Counted from the stretch's first letter, positions 17,090-25,246 are shown. The stretch is 64,000 nucleotides of DNA from an uncultured bacterium (GCA_902826835.1 CADEGH010000012.1:1-64000), one strand, 5' to 3'. Notes: generated by a model from the letters alone, not told the origin. Made by a program: numbers and translations.

Positions 17090-19162
17090 ATGGAACCACC
17101 AAATCCATCCCGCCTCTTGACTTTGGCGGACTCCCTTCGCAATCGGCCTCGCGAGGAGCTGCTCCGCGCTTACGTCGAGTACCTCGGCGTGGGACTCGCA
17201 AGCCACGTCCTCCTTCGCAAATTCGTTGAGCAGGAGTTACGCGGACCGGACCAAGAACTGCCATGGGATCTACGCGAAGCCGCACGCTGGGCTCGGAGCG
17301 GGGCGCCACTCTTGAGCTTCGGCCCGGGCTCGGCGCGCATCCTCTGTGCGTGGCCCTCTTCACTCCAGACGCGGGAGTTCGGGCTCCTCGATGCCTACGC
17401 GCTCCCCGTACGCTGGCGGCAGCGCCCGGTGTCCTGCACGCTCCCCGCGTCGCTAACGACGTTCGCGTCCAAGGTCCGCACGACCGTCAGTCAAGAGCTC
17501 GACCTCTACCTGGACGGATGGGACCTGGATGTGGAGGAAGGGCCGATCCACCGTGCGGCATTCGACGACCTCGTGCCGGATGCGGCGCAGCTCGGATCGG
17601 CGTTCGCTCCCCTCGCCCTCTCCCTCGTTGCCGTGGCCAGGGGCAGCCGCCGCGGGAATCCCACGGTCTTTGCCACCGGTGTGTGGTCCCAAGACCTCCT
17701 CGCTTTCACCAAAGTGGGAGACGCAGGGCTGGCCAGAAAGGTACGCGCCGTCATCGCGCTTGGAGGCACGAAGTTCTTTGTGCCCACCGATAACCTCGCC
17801 GAGGCGAGCGAGGCGCGCACGCCGGGAACGCGACTCGAGATCTCTCCCCTCGCCGGTCCGAGGACGAGGCACGCCGAACTGGCCAGGGTGCTGATGACGG
17901 CCGCGCTCGACCTCGAGCTGGCTCCGGATCTTCAGCACGACTTCGGAGAGCGCAGCGACTACTACCTGCGATGGGGTGATCACGGCCGCATGCCCGAGTT
18001 CTACCGCCGCCTGCTCCTCTCCGAGATCGTCCAACGCTGTCGCGACTCCCTCGTGGCGGAGGGGGGGGCATCCCTCACGATGCCGGTCGCAGGGTTGGTG
18101 CTCACGCTGGGGAAGGACGGTCCTTCCGCCGGTCTGGCGGCGCTCCTCATCGGGGTGCTGCGTCCGCGTCGGCTTCGCATCATTCTGAGCGACGCCGCCA
18201 AGCCAGCGGTCCGCGTCTTGAACGGCCACCTCAAAGTCCTGGAACTGGAGCCCCTGCGCGTCGGAGAACTCGTGGTCGCAAAGCTGTGTGTCCCGGGCTT
18301 CGAGAATCACCTCGCAGCCGAAGACCTTGGTCAATTCGCGGGAATCGATCTCAACGATGAGGTCGCGGTCCGCGAGGCCCACCATCGCGCGCTCAGGGAT
18401 TTGTCGGGCGAGGGTCCTGTGGTGGTCGATACCACGGGAGGGAACAAGCTCTGCACCATCGCCGCGTTGGAGGCCACCGAGCCACCCAATCTGGCGATTT
18501 ACGTGCGGCATGAGCTCGGCGGCGATGAGGCGACAGCGGAAGGGCAGGATCGCCTGGCGCACTCCCCAAGCCCATCCCCGCTCGGCCTCGGGCGCGGGGA
18601 ATCCGGTCGCCGCTCACTTCCTATCCCTGGCACCGAGAGGATTCTCATCCTTGGGCTCCGCTCCCCGCGGGATTCAGCTCCGGCATGGACCGCTCGGAGC
18701 ATGACCACCACGGGCTCCGGGAGTGCCCCCTCTCCCGCTGCATCGGACCGACCGGCCGATCGCACCTCGTCTCAAGACTCGGGGTCGGGCCGCATCGTCG
18801 CCGCGGTTGTGGCGGCCCATCCGCCCGCGACCTTTCGGACGACCACTCTGTACCTCCTCAACTCGCCGGTGCTCACGAGCTATGGCACCTTCCACTTCGA
18901 GGGTCCGATGGAATTGGCGGCCGCACGCGCTCTCCTCCAGGAGCGGTTTGTTTCCGCGATCGGCCACCCGGCGACAGCATCGCTTCTCGAGGCCTTGCTC
19001 CATTGCCCCATCCCGGTCGATCGGAAGGCCATCACCCTGTCTCCGGGCGACCGCGCCCTCGTCTTTCGCCTTCTCGATCGCCTTCCCGAAGGATTCGTGG
19101 CCACCTCCTCCCACCTCGCGACCCTTCGCTACGAGCTCGCTCTCATGACTCGCATCGCCTAA
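17090..19162 (+). CDS. Lon-like protease - CARF - Crn2 (DUF1874) ring-nuclease fusion
   Basis: The product is 690 aa; AAGGAG (17079-17084) precedes the ATG. (1) Residues ~100-255 read like a Lon P-domain: Ser170 in LGSAFAPLALSLV, ATGV (195-198), VGDAGLARKVRA with Lys217, and FFVPTDNLAEA (229-239). Ser170-Lys217 matches the Lon Ser-Lys dyad with four extra residues. (2) Residues ~330-480 are CARF: VLTLGKDGPSAGLAALL (337-353) and VDTTGGNK (446-453). (3) A low-complexity linker spans ~480-580. (4) Residues 583-690 match DUF1874/AcrIII-1/Crn2, with SAIGH (622-626) providing the catalytic His and DRLPEG (663-668). Expected role: a cOA-gated protease with its own cA4-degrading off-switch. CalpL is the nearest known logic but uses SAVED. 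Confidence 0.8.
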   Translation: MEPPNPSRLLTLADSLRNRPREELLRAYVEYLGVGLASHVLLRKFVEQELRGPDQELPWDLREAARWARSGAPLLSFGPGSARILCAWPSSLQTREFGLLDAYALPVRWRQRPVSCTLPASLTTFASKVRTTVSQELDLYLDGWDLDVEEGPIHRAAFDDLVPDAAQLGSAFAPLALSLVAVARGSRRGNPTVFATGVWSQDLLAFTKVGDAGLARKVRAVIALGGTKFFVPTDNLAEASEARTPGTRLEISPLAGPRTRHAELARVLMTAALDLELAPDLQHDFGERSDYYLRWGDHGRMPEFYRRLLLSEIVQRCRDSLVAEGGASLTMPVAGLVLTLGKDGPSAGLAALLIGVLRPRRLRIILSDAAKPAVRVLNGHLKVLELEPLRVGELVVAKLCVPGFENHLAAEDLGQFAGIDLNDEVAVREAHHRALRDLSGEGPVVVDTTGGNKLCTIAALEATEPPNLAIYVRHELGGDEATAEGQDRLAHSPSPSPLGLGRGESGRRSLPIPGTERILILGLRSPRDSAPAWTARSMTTTGSGSAPSPAASDRPADRTSSQDSGSGRIVAAVVAAHPPATFRTTTLYLLNSPVLTSYGTFHFEGPMELAAARALLQERFVSAIGHPATASLLEALLHCPIPVDRKAITLSPGDRALVFRLLDRLPEGFVATSSHLATLRYELALMTRIA

Positions 19163-19399
19163 GTTCGTGGGCTTGCCCATTCCAGGCGTCGGGACATCCC
19201 GGGCCTCCGATTGACTTCGATCACCCTCATTTCCCGTACGGTCGCAATTCAATAATCCCCACCGGTCTCCACGCAGACCCAATTTCCCGGTTCCCCGCGA
19301 CGTCCGCCCCCTTCGAATATCGAATCCCGTGCAAAATCCAGGCGCTCCTGGCGCCAACTGACGCTCCAAGCCCCGGCGCCTCATAAGCCATAGTTGTGG
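19163..19399. other. Trailer-side flank of the CRISPR array
   Basis: Between the Lon-CARF-Crn2 stop and the vestigial repeat there is no gene and no clear terminator hairpin. Short GC-rich inverted segments near 19350-19380 are too irregular to call. Confidence 0.4.
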
Positions 19400-19415
19400 G
19401 GGTGTCGCGTCGCAC
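19400..19415 (-). repeat. Vestigial half-repeat at trailer end of the array
   Basis: Sixteen bases match one end of the CRISPR repeat at 15 of 16 positions (GGGTGTCGCGTCGCAC against ...TCTCGTCGCAC). It ends exactly 36 bp before repeat 1 at 19452, the normal spacer length. The other half is no longer recognisable. It is best read as the oldest, decayed repeat. Confidence 0.65.
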
Positions 19416-19451
19416 ACCCCGCGAGATCGTAGTAATTCCCCCGGCCAACGA

Positions 19452-20512
19452 GTCTCAATTGACGCCCGCACTGGGATCTCGTCGCATACCTGGCATCTTT
19501 AGCCAGGAAATCCAAGGTCGAAGAGTCTCAATTGCCGACCAAGAGCATGTCTCGTCGCACATGCGTAGCCTGGCATCTTTTGCCAGGAACTCCAACGTCG
19601 AGTCTCAATTGACATCCGTACGGATGCCTCGTCGCACACAAAAGATCCTGATGCTCCCTATCCCGTAGTTCTTGTCTCAATTGACGACCGTACAGGTGTC
19701 TCGTCGCACGAAGTTGTCAAAGATCCCCAATTTTCTCAAATAGCCGTCTCAATTGACGCCCGTACGGGTGTCTCGTCGCACAAGTACAGGAGCCACACTG
19801 ATGGACATCACACTTGTCTGTCTCAATTGACGCCCGTACGGGTGTCTCGTCGCACGATCCGACCTATTCTCGAACCGCCTCTCGGGTCGCTAGTCTCAAT
19901 TGACGCCCGTACGGGTGTCTCGTCGCACGATTTCAGGTAAAGTCCTCGGTGGCCTTTGCCATGAAGTGTCTCAATTGACGCCCGTACGGGTGTCTCGTCG
20001 CACGTATCGCAAGCACCACACGCGATACCGGGCCGAATGGTCTCAATTGACGCCCGTACGGGTGTCTCGTCGCACACCCTCAAGATCGCATTCGGAGAGG
20101 CCGCCCATAACGTCTCAATTGACGCCCGTACGGGTGTCTCGTCGCACCCGATGTCGAGCGCCTCCAGCGCGAGCGCGATACCGTCTCAATTGACGCCCGT
20201 ACGGGTGTCTCGTCGCACATCAGACCCTAAATGTTCTTGAAGTGGTCATCTTGGTTTGTCTCAATTGACGCCCGTACGGGTGTCTCGTCGCACACGGAGA
20301 ACCTCGTTCGGAAATCACCATGTCCACTTCTGTCTCAATTGACGCCCGTACGGGTGTCTCGTCGCACAAGGGGAGTGGCTGACCCGCAAGTAACCGCCAG
20401 CGCCGTCTCAATTGACGCCCGTACGGGTGTCTCGTCGCACTTCGAGTGTACAAGATCGTTCGTTCGTACCGCGTAAGTCTCAATTGACGCCCGTACGGGT
20501 GTCTCGTCGCAC
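19452..20512 (-). CRISPR. CRISPR array: 15 repeats of 36 bp, 14 spacers of 35-41 bp
   Basis: Repeats start at 19452, 19525, 19602, 19674, 19746, 19820, 19893, 19968, 20040, 20112, 20183, 20258, 20332, 20405 and 20477. On the minus strand each begins GTGCGACGAGACACCC, has the palindromic core CCCGTACGGG and ends GTCAATTGAGAC. The final ATTGAGAC resembles the common ATTGAAAC crRNA handle. The eleven repeats from 19746 onward look identical; the four nearest 19452 are degenerate. This places the leader at the 20.5 kb side, next to cas2, and transcription on the minus strand, like the cas genes. The core can form a 7-bp stem for Cas6 recognition. Confidence 0.97.
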
Positions 20513-20946
20513 CGCACTTGCCGTTGTCAGAGAGCACGCAGGCGAGCGTAAGTGCTCCGGTGGTGAGACTATAGGGCAACGGCGGGAGTGGCAAGAGAAA
20601 AAATGGCATGGATGGACCCTCGGAGTTCCCCGTTTTGGTGGTCGGGCCGAGACGGAATCTCTCCCGCTTAGCCGGGACCTCCCGGGGTCTCGCGGCACGT
20701 TTTGAAGACCGGCGTCATCCATTCAGCTCCGACGTCTTCTCCCCGTACCGGGCGTTTGTGGTATTGGCCGAGCCGTCGCCAGGACTGCGTTCCGCACTCG
20801 GTGCTTGTCGAAGAAAAAGACGGATCGAGTCGGCGAACGTGACGCTTCTCGGAACGCGAAAAACCGCCGGAGGGATCCCGGTTCCGCAAGCGAAAAAGGA
20901 GCTTGTCCACCCGGAGAGGGATCTACGAAGGCAGCGGCCGGCTCGA
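20513..20946 (-). promoter_or_regulatory. CRISPR leader with candidate promoter
   Basis: These 434 bp between cas2 and the newest repeat hold no convincing gene. On the minus strand TTGCCA (20595-20590), 16 bp, TATAGT (20573-20568) form a plausible sigma70 promoter. Predicted initiation near 20560 gives ~50 nt of leader RNA before the first repeat. An A/T-rich patch (20597-20603) lies just upstream of the -35. Boundaries of any integration signal cannot be fixed by eye. Confidence 0.5.
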
Positions 20947-21219
20947 CTACAGCAAGGTCACCGGCCCGAACCGGCGAGGCGTCGACTGCCAGTGGAGGCG
21001 GGGTCGATCGAGACGATCGTCGAGAGGCAAAATGGCGAAGGCATCATTCTTGCCCAGCATCGGGCCAACCCTTCGACAGAGCTCCTGGATATCCTCCGGT
21101 TCGAGAGCGGCTTCGAATACTGACTTTTGCAATCGGTCACCGTAGATGCGCAGTGCCTTGGCGACCCTCCGCCTTCGGCCCGAATGGCGGATGTCGTAGG
21201 CGACGACGTAGAGACTCAT
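20947..21219 (-). CDS. cas2: Cas2 adaptation protein
   Basis: The product is 90 aa, the usual Cas2 size. It starts LYVVAYDIRHSGRRRRVAKAL, the ferredoxin-like beta1 strand carrying the conserved Asp, then YGDRLQKSVFEA. Cas2 dimers bridge two Cas1 dimers in the spacer integrase. The start overlaps the stop of the RT-Cas1 gene (ATGA at 21216-21219), so the two are translated together. It is the last gene before the leader and array. Confidence 0.93.
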   Translation of the reverse strand: MSLYVVAYDIRHSGRRRRVAKALRIYGDRLQKSVFEAALEPEDIQELCRRVGPMLGKNDAFAILPLDDRLDRPRLHWQSTPRRFGPVTLL

Positions 21220-24026
21220 GCCGTTGGCCCTCCCCTTCGGGGTTCGGCAGTGGAGCCGTGCGAGGCGTCGGACCGGGGGGTCTCGAAAGCGGTGAGTCGG
21301 GTCCCGCCAAGAATGCAGCGCTTGATGTCGCGCGCCAGGGTGCCCATATGCTGCCGGTAGCTCAGGGCATCCCGTTGCCCGGCCAGTCGGAACGATCTCC
21401 CGAAACTCTCGTGAACGAGCGCCGCAAATCGACGAAGCGCGGGCGGACGCAGGTGCACCGTCGGCGGCACGGTTTCTTGTTTCTCGAAATCGTCGCCTCG
21501 CAATTCACGCGTCGCCACGAGCACCACCCGATCCATGAGATGGCGGAAGGGTTCCTGGAGATCCGATGCCAGCGCGGCGTGCCCGGCGCGGGCCCGATGG
21601 AAGATCCCCAGGGTCGGCGCGAGACCGGCGCGGAGAATCGTCGCGAGGGCTTCCTTGTGAAGCACGGTGTGCGCGAAGTTCAGCAGGGCATTCACGGGGT
21701 CAGGCGCGTCGGGAGCGATGCGCCGCTGCCAGGTGAAGGACTCGTTCAAGCGCGACCGGAAGTCTCCGTACCACAGTGCCGCCCCTTTCCCTTCGATCCC
21801 GAGCAGCGCCGAAAAGCTCGGCGCTGACTCGGCTCGGCTCGCGAGTTGCCGGAGGTCGGAGGGCAGGGAGGCGGCACTCGTTGGTCCGGCCGTGACCTCG
21901 GACAGCGTCGCGTAATTCCGGAGTTTTGCGGCTATCAACGGTCGCGCGATGTCCAGACATCGCAGCTCGTCGTCATAAAGCCGAACCTGTGCCGCCAGCA
22001 CCTCGGCCGGAATTAAATCGTCTTCAGCGCGGAGTGCCCCCACGGTGTTCCCGCGGCCTCCGAAGGCCCAAAGGGGGATGCCACGTCCGATCAGATTCCG
22101 AACCGCGGCGGCACTCAGGGCGGGAGCGCCGAGGGCCAACACCTGCTGGATGTGCTTGAGGGGAACCGACGCGACATCGCTCGCACTTTCCCCGCGGAAC
22201 ACCAGGTGCCCATCGGCGATATCCAGGGTGCCGGATCGCGGACCGAGAATCACCGTCGTGCCTGCGTCCGCCGCTGCGCTCCCGACGTCCGCCTCGCCAG
22301 GGAGAGCAAAGAGCTCCGGACGATGCTGCGGTCTCCCCGCGTGCCAGCCGAGATCCTGGAGATGCGTGGGACCCGCCGGAGCTTCCGCGGCCCACTGGCC
22401 TGTGCGCTCGAAGCGGATGCCGAGAAACTCGAAGGGTTCCCGCAGATCAAGCCACTTGGTCTTCGTGTCGTTGAGCTCGAGAAGCAGGGCCTGTGCGGCT
22501 TCCTTCGCGACAGCCAGGACCTTCGTGGCTTCGGCCGGATCGCGAAAGAGGATCAAGAAGTCGTCGGCGTAGCGGACGAGCCGGCCGCCCTGACGGGCGA
22601 TCTCCTCGTCGAACGTGTCGAGGAACAGATTCGCCAGAAGGGGTGAAATCGGCGCCCCAGTGGGAAGACCTCGTCCCTTCTCGGGGGCGGCGGTCCACAC
22701 CCAGGCCAGTATGAGGTCGGCGGCGGCGTCGTCTCGCAGATAGGCACGGAGTCGGGTCTCGAGCAAGCGATGGTCGACGGTGTCGAAGAACTGGCGGAAG
22801 TCCGCCTTCAGGGCGTAGACGAACCCGTTTCGGAACGCCATCCGGATGCGCCTGGCGGCGCTGTGGGTACCCAGCCCCGACCGGTAGGCAAAACTCGAGC
22901 GTTCGAAGAGGAGGTCGAGCGCGGGAGCGAGGTTCCGCACAATGACAGTTTGGAGTGCGCGGTCTTGCCGGGAGGGGACTGCGAGTTCGCGATGCTTGCC
23001 CTTGGCCAGAAGGCGGCTGCGGGTCGGCGGATCCGGTGCGTACGTTCCGGCGGCAACCTCGGCCACGGCCCGCTGGAGCCCGCCACTTTCGATGTCCAAG
23101 TCGGCGGCGATGCGATCCAATCCTCCGTGGACGAGAGCGAGCTCGATCAAGCCGGCCGATCTCGGGCAAGCGAGGGGATCGTTGCCGAGTTCTCGGATGC
23201 GGTACCGGCCGAAGCCGAAACGTGTGTTCGATCCGACCTGGAGGTACTGGCCGAGTACGAGGGCGGTGAGGACCCGCGGATCGTGGACCTTGACCGCAAT
23301 CCGCCCGAGCGCTCCGCCAAGTCGCTTTCTCCGATTCTGGGGACCCCACGCGAGGTCCAACCAGGCCATTCCCTGAAATGTGCGCTCAAGGGGTGGGGGA
23401 TCGAAGCCGAGCCCGGCGGCCACGGACTCGAAGCCGAGCGCCTCCAATCGCCGCTTCAGAGCATCCAACAACGAACGGAGAGAGAATTCGCGGTCGTCGA
23501 GGTGCTGATGACCCGGGGTCCGATCCGCCGAAGGCCGTTGGATGCGGACGGGAGAAAGGAAGTCGATGCGGAGGGTGTCGTGGGCGCGAAGCCTCTCAAC
23601 CTCCGCCACGATGTGCGATTCCGGAACGCGTCGCGGTTCGTTGCTTTCGCTCCAGGGCACCCCGGCCACCAGATCTCGAATCTCCACGATCTCGAAGTTT
23701 CCGCCGAAGACCGGTCGACGCCGATCCTCGGTTTTTCCGACGCTTTCGAGACCGCGGCGGAGAGCTATCACCGACGGAGCGAGTGACGCACCTTCCGCCT
23801 GGAGCCAAGTCAGACCAAACGCGTACCGTTCCCCGGGCGCGACGAGGATTCGACACTGCTCGGGGACCTCGATCATCACCCCGTCGGGAACTGCCGGTTC
23901 GTTGGCCCGGCCCTCCCCCCAGGCCCTCGCGACCAGGGCGTAGATCTCCCCCGCCTGGTGCGGATGAAGGTGCATATCTCCGGTCGCCCTCAGCAGGACG
24001 CGAAGCCTCGCGATGGTCAGTGCCAT
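21216..24026 (-). CDS. Cas6-reverse transcriptase-Cas1 fusion
   Basis: The product is 936 aa from the ATG at 24026. An in-frame ATG at 24107 lies upstream of the proposed -10 box and adds a non-Cas6 tail, so I prefer the shorter form. Residues ~1-285 are Cas6-like, ending in QYLQVGSNTRFGFGRYRI. Residues ~320-545 are a group II intron-like RT with ALKADFRQFFDTVDH (~405-419), GLPTGAPISPLLANLFLD and the catalytic YADD (486-489). Residues ~585-925 are Cas1 with active-site Glu745 (GIEGKG), His810 (GIFH) and Asp822 (ASDLQEPFR). Such fusions can capture spacers from RNA through reverse transcription. All key RT and Cas1 residues are present, so it looks functional. Cas2 follows with a 4-bp overlap. 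Confidence 0.95.
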   Translation of the reverse strand: MALTIARLRVLLRATGDMHLHPHQAGEIYALVARAWGEGRANEPAVPDGVMIEVPEQCRILVAPGERYAFGLTWLQAEGASLAPSVIALRRGLESVGKTEDRRRPVFGGNFEIVEIRDLVAGVPWSESNEPRRVPESHIVAEVERLRAHDTLRIDFLSPVRIQRPSADRTPGHQHLDDREFSLRSLLDALKRRLEALGFESVAAGLGFDPPPLERTFQGMAWLDLAWGPQNRRKRLGGALGRIAVKVHDPRVLTALVLGQYLQVGSNTRFGFGRYRIRELGNDPLACPRSAGLIELALVHGGLDRIAADLDIESGGLQRAVAEVAAGTYAPDPPTRSRLLAKGKHRELAVPSRQDRALQTVIVRNLAPALDLLFERSSFAYRSGLGTHSAARRIRMAFRNGFVYALKADFRQFFDTVDHRLLETRLRAYLRDDAAADLILAWVWTAAPEKGRGLPTGAPISPLLANLFLDTFDEEIARQGGRLVRYADDFLILFRDPAEATKVLAVAKEAAQALLLELNDTKTKWLDLREPFEFLGIRFERTGQWAAEAPAGPTHLQDLGWHAGRPQHRPELFALPGEADVGSAAADAGTTVILGPRSGTLDIADGHLVFRGESASDVASVPLKHIQQVLALGAPALSAAAVRNLIGRGIPLWAFGGRGNTVGALRAEDDLIPAEVLAAQVRLYDDELRCLDIARPLIAAKLRNYATLSEVTAGPTSAASLPSDLRQLASRAESAPSFSALLGIEGKGAALWYGDFRSRLNESFTWQRRIAPDAPDPVNALLNFAHTVLHKEALATILRAGLAPTLGIFHRARAGHAALASDLQEPFRHLMDRVVLVATRELRGDDFEKQETVPPTVHLRPPALRRFAALVHESFGRSFRLAGQRDALSYRQHMGTLARDIKRCILGGTRLTAFETPRSDASHGSTAEPRRGGPTA

Positions 24027-24076
24027 TGGCGATCTCGGCGATTCGGAGTCGGCCCAAGTCTTGTCACGACGTCGGA

Positions 24077-24091
24077 GATCATAAGGGACCG
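24077..24091 (-). promoter_or_regulatory. Promoter core of the adaptation operon, shared with cas10
   Basis: On the minus strand CGGTCCCTTATGATC contains a TATGAT -10 (24083-24078). It matches the cas10 promoter core at 14 of 15 positions. No good -35 hexamer is visible 16-18 bp upstream (TGCCGT at best), so an activator may be needed. Initiation near 24071 supports the ATG at 24026 as the start of the fusion protein. The 24108-24397 stretch upstream shows no gene. Confidence 0.5.
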
Positions 24092-24397
24092 GCCGCGACC
24101 ACGGCACGCATGCGGACGGAATCTGCCCCAGGGGTGGCGTGAAGCAACCGCGCGGTGCCCTTCTTTGGTTGGTCTGTACTCAGGTTGCGCACCCGGAGGG
24201 TGCCAGCGGTTCTCGGCCCAGCAAGGCGGCAGCTTGCTGGCGTCGCCGCAAGTCTTGCATCACAATCCCAAGCAAGAGTGGGTCGGAACGGGCCGGAGCC
24301 AGCAAGGACAACGGTTGTCCGGCGACTGGGCCTGTTATGGAGACGCCTGAGTCGACGCGGCCAGGCTGCCAAGCGCTCGCTCATGGGAGATCACATC

Positions 24398-25246
24398 ATG
24401 GCTCATGGTGCAGGTAAGACCCGATGGCTGGACATCGGAGTCATCATCTTCTGTGGTTTTCTCGCCGCAACTGGCGGGCACATCGCTGCGACGACCATCG
24501 ACCATTGGCTGATCGAGAGTTTGGGGTGGAGTCACCTCCTCGTGTTCTCCATCGCGATAGTCTTCGCGGTTTTCGGTGCGGTTGGCGCGTGGAGGTACCG
24601 CGAGTCCACGCGAAGCCTCTTCGCGAAGGTCGAGCAGCTGCAGGCACGAGCCTCGCCTCGCAAGGCCCTCATCTTTTTCGTGTCAACCCAGAGCGCTCTC
24701 AAGGAGATTCCTCCCGCCTCCGGCGCGGCAACGATCGACATGGGCCCTGGCAGATCCATCGAACTCTCGCGCGTGGACGCCGATTCTGACGCCGGGCGCC
24801 TCGGCGAACACAGCCGATGGTCCTGGGAACAGATCCTTCGGGGCATCGGTGCGCATGGGAAGAAGTTGGAGTTCATCTACCTCATTGGTTCGTCCGATAG
24901 CGAATCGCAGACCGGCTCATTCCGACAATTGCCTATCGCCGCGGCATTTTTCGAGCCTTACCTCAAAGGTTCAAAGATCCGACTGGCGGAAGCCGCCGTC
25001 GACTTCGAGAACTACGCGAGCGTCAGTGAAGCTCTTGAGAAAGCGATTCGCGCAGCGAAAGCCCTCGGCATCGGCGACCAGCAGATCTGTGTCGACATCA
25101 CTGGGGGCCAGAAGCCCACCAGCGCGGCCGGTACGATTGCCACTTTGAATCGCGATGTCGTGCTGCAGTACGTCCAGACTGCCGGTCAGAAGCAAGCCCT
25201 GATCTACGACATTCACTACGCGGGTGCACCCGAGCTCGGCCATTGA
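24398..25246 (+). CDS. Membrane-anchored CARF protein, probable cOA effector (Cam1-like logic)
   Basis: The product is 282 aa. ATG 24398 is preceded by GGGAGA with 7-bp spacing; longer in-frame starts add arginine-rich sequence without a ribosome site. Two transmembrane helices (~11-31 and ~45-66) are followed by a short basic/coiled segment (67-86) and a CARF domain (~88-280) with LIFFVSTQSA (91-100) and the signature VDITGGQK (232-239). No nuclease, protease or toxin domain follows. TM-CARF proteins such as Cam1 depolarise the membrane when cA4 binds, but Cam1 has one helix. It is divergent from the RT-Cas1 gene. Effector function is inferred; it could instead be a sensor or a cOA sink. Confidence 0.75.
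   Translation: MAHGAGKTRWLDIGVIIFCGFLAATGGHIAATTIDHWLIESLGWSHLLVFSIAIVFAVFGAVGAWRYRESTRSLFAKVEQLQARASPRKALIFFVSTQSALKEIPPASGAATIDMGPGRSIELSRVDADSDAGRLGEHSRWSWEQILRGIGAHGKKLEFIYLIGSSDSESQTGSFRQLPIAAAFFEPYLKGSKIRLAEAAVDFENYASVSEALEKAIRAAKALGIGDQQICVDITGGQKPTSAAGTIATLNRDVVLQYVQTAGQKQALIYDIHYAGAPELGH

Noticed and set aside
18110..18133. GKDGPSAG (residues 341-348 of the Lon-CARF-Crn2 protein) looks like the Lon catalytic Ser motif KDGPSAG
   Set aside because: No TGE or GG-KEK-like sequence follows at Lon spacing. It fits the first CARF strand-helix turn. The better Lon dyad is Ser170/Lys217 upstream.
17453..18562. 369-codon minus-strand frame inside the Lon-CARF gene
   Set aside because: No family and no ribosome site; the plus-strand protein has three recognisable domains.
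19823..20609. Several ORFs with repeated CDETPVRASIET or SQLTPVRVSRRT segments
   Set aside because: These are translations of the CRISPR repeats, not proteins.
20608..21123. 171-codon plus-strand frame across the leader and cas2
   Set aside because: Antisense to cas2 and the leader; no domain.
22447..23349. 300-codon frame overlapping the RT-Cas1 gene
   Set aside because: Arg/Ser/Pro-rich frameshifted shadow of the RT region.
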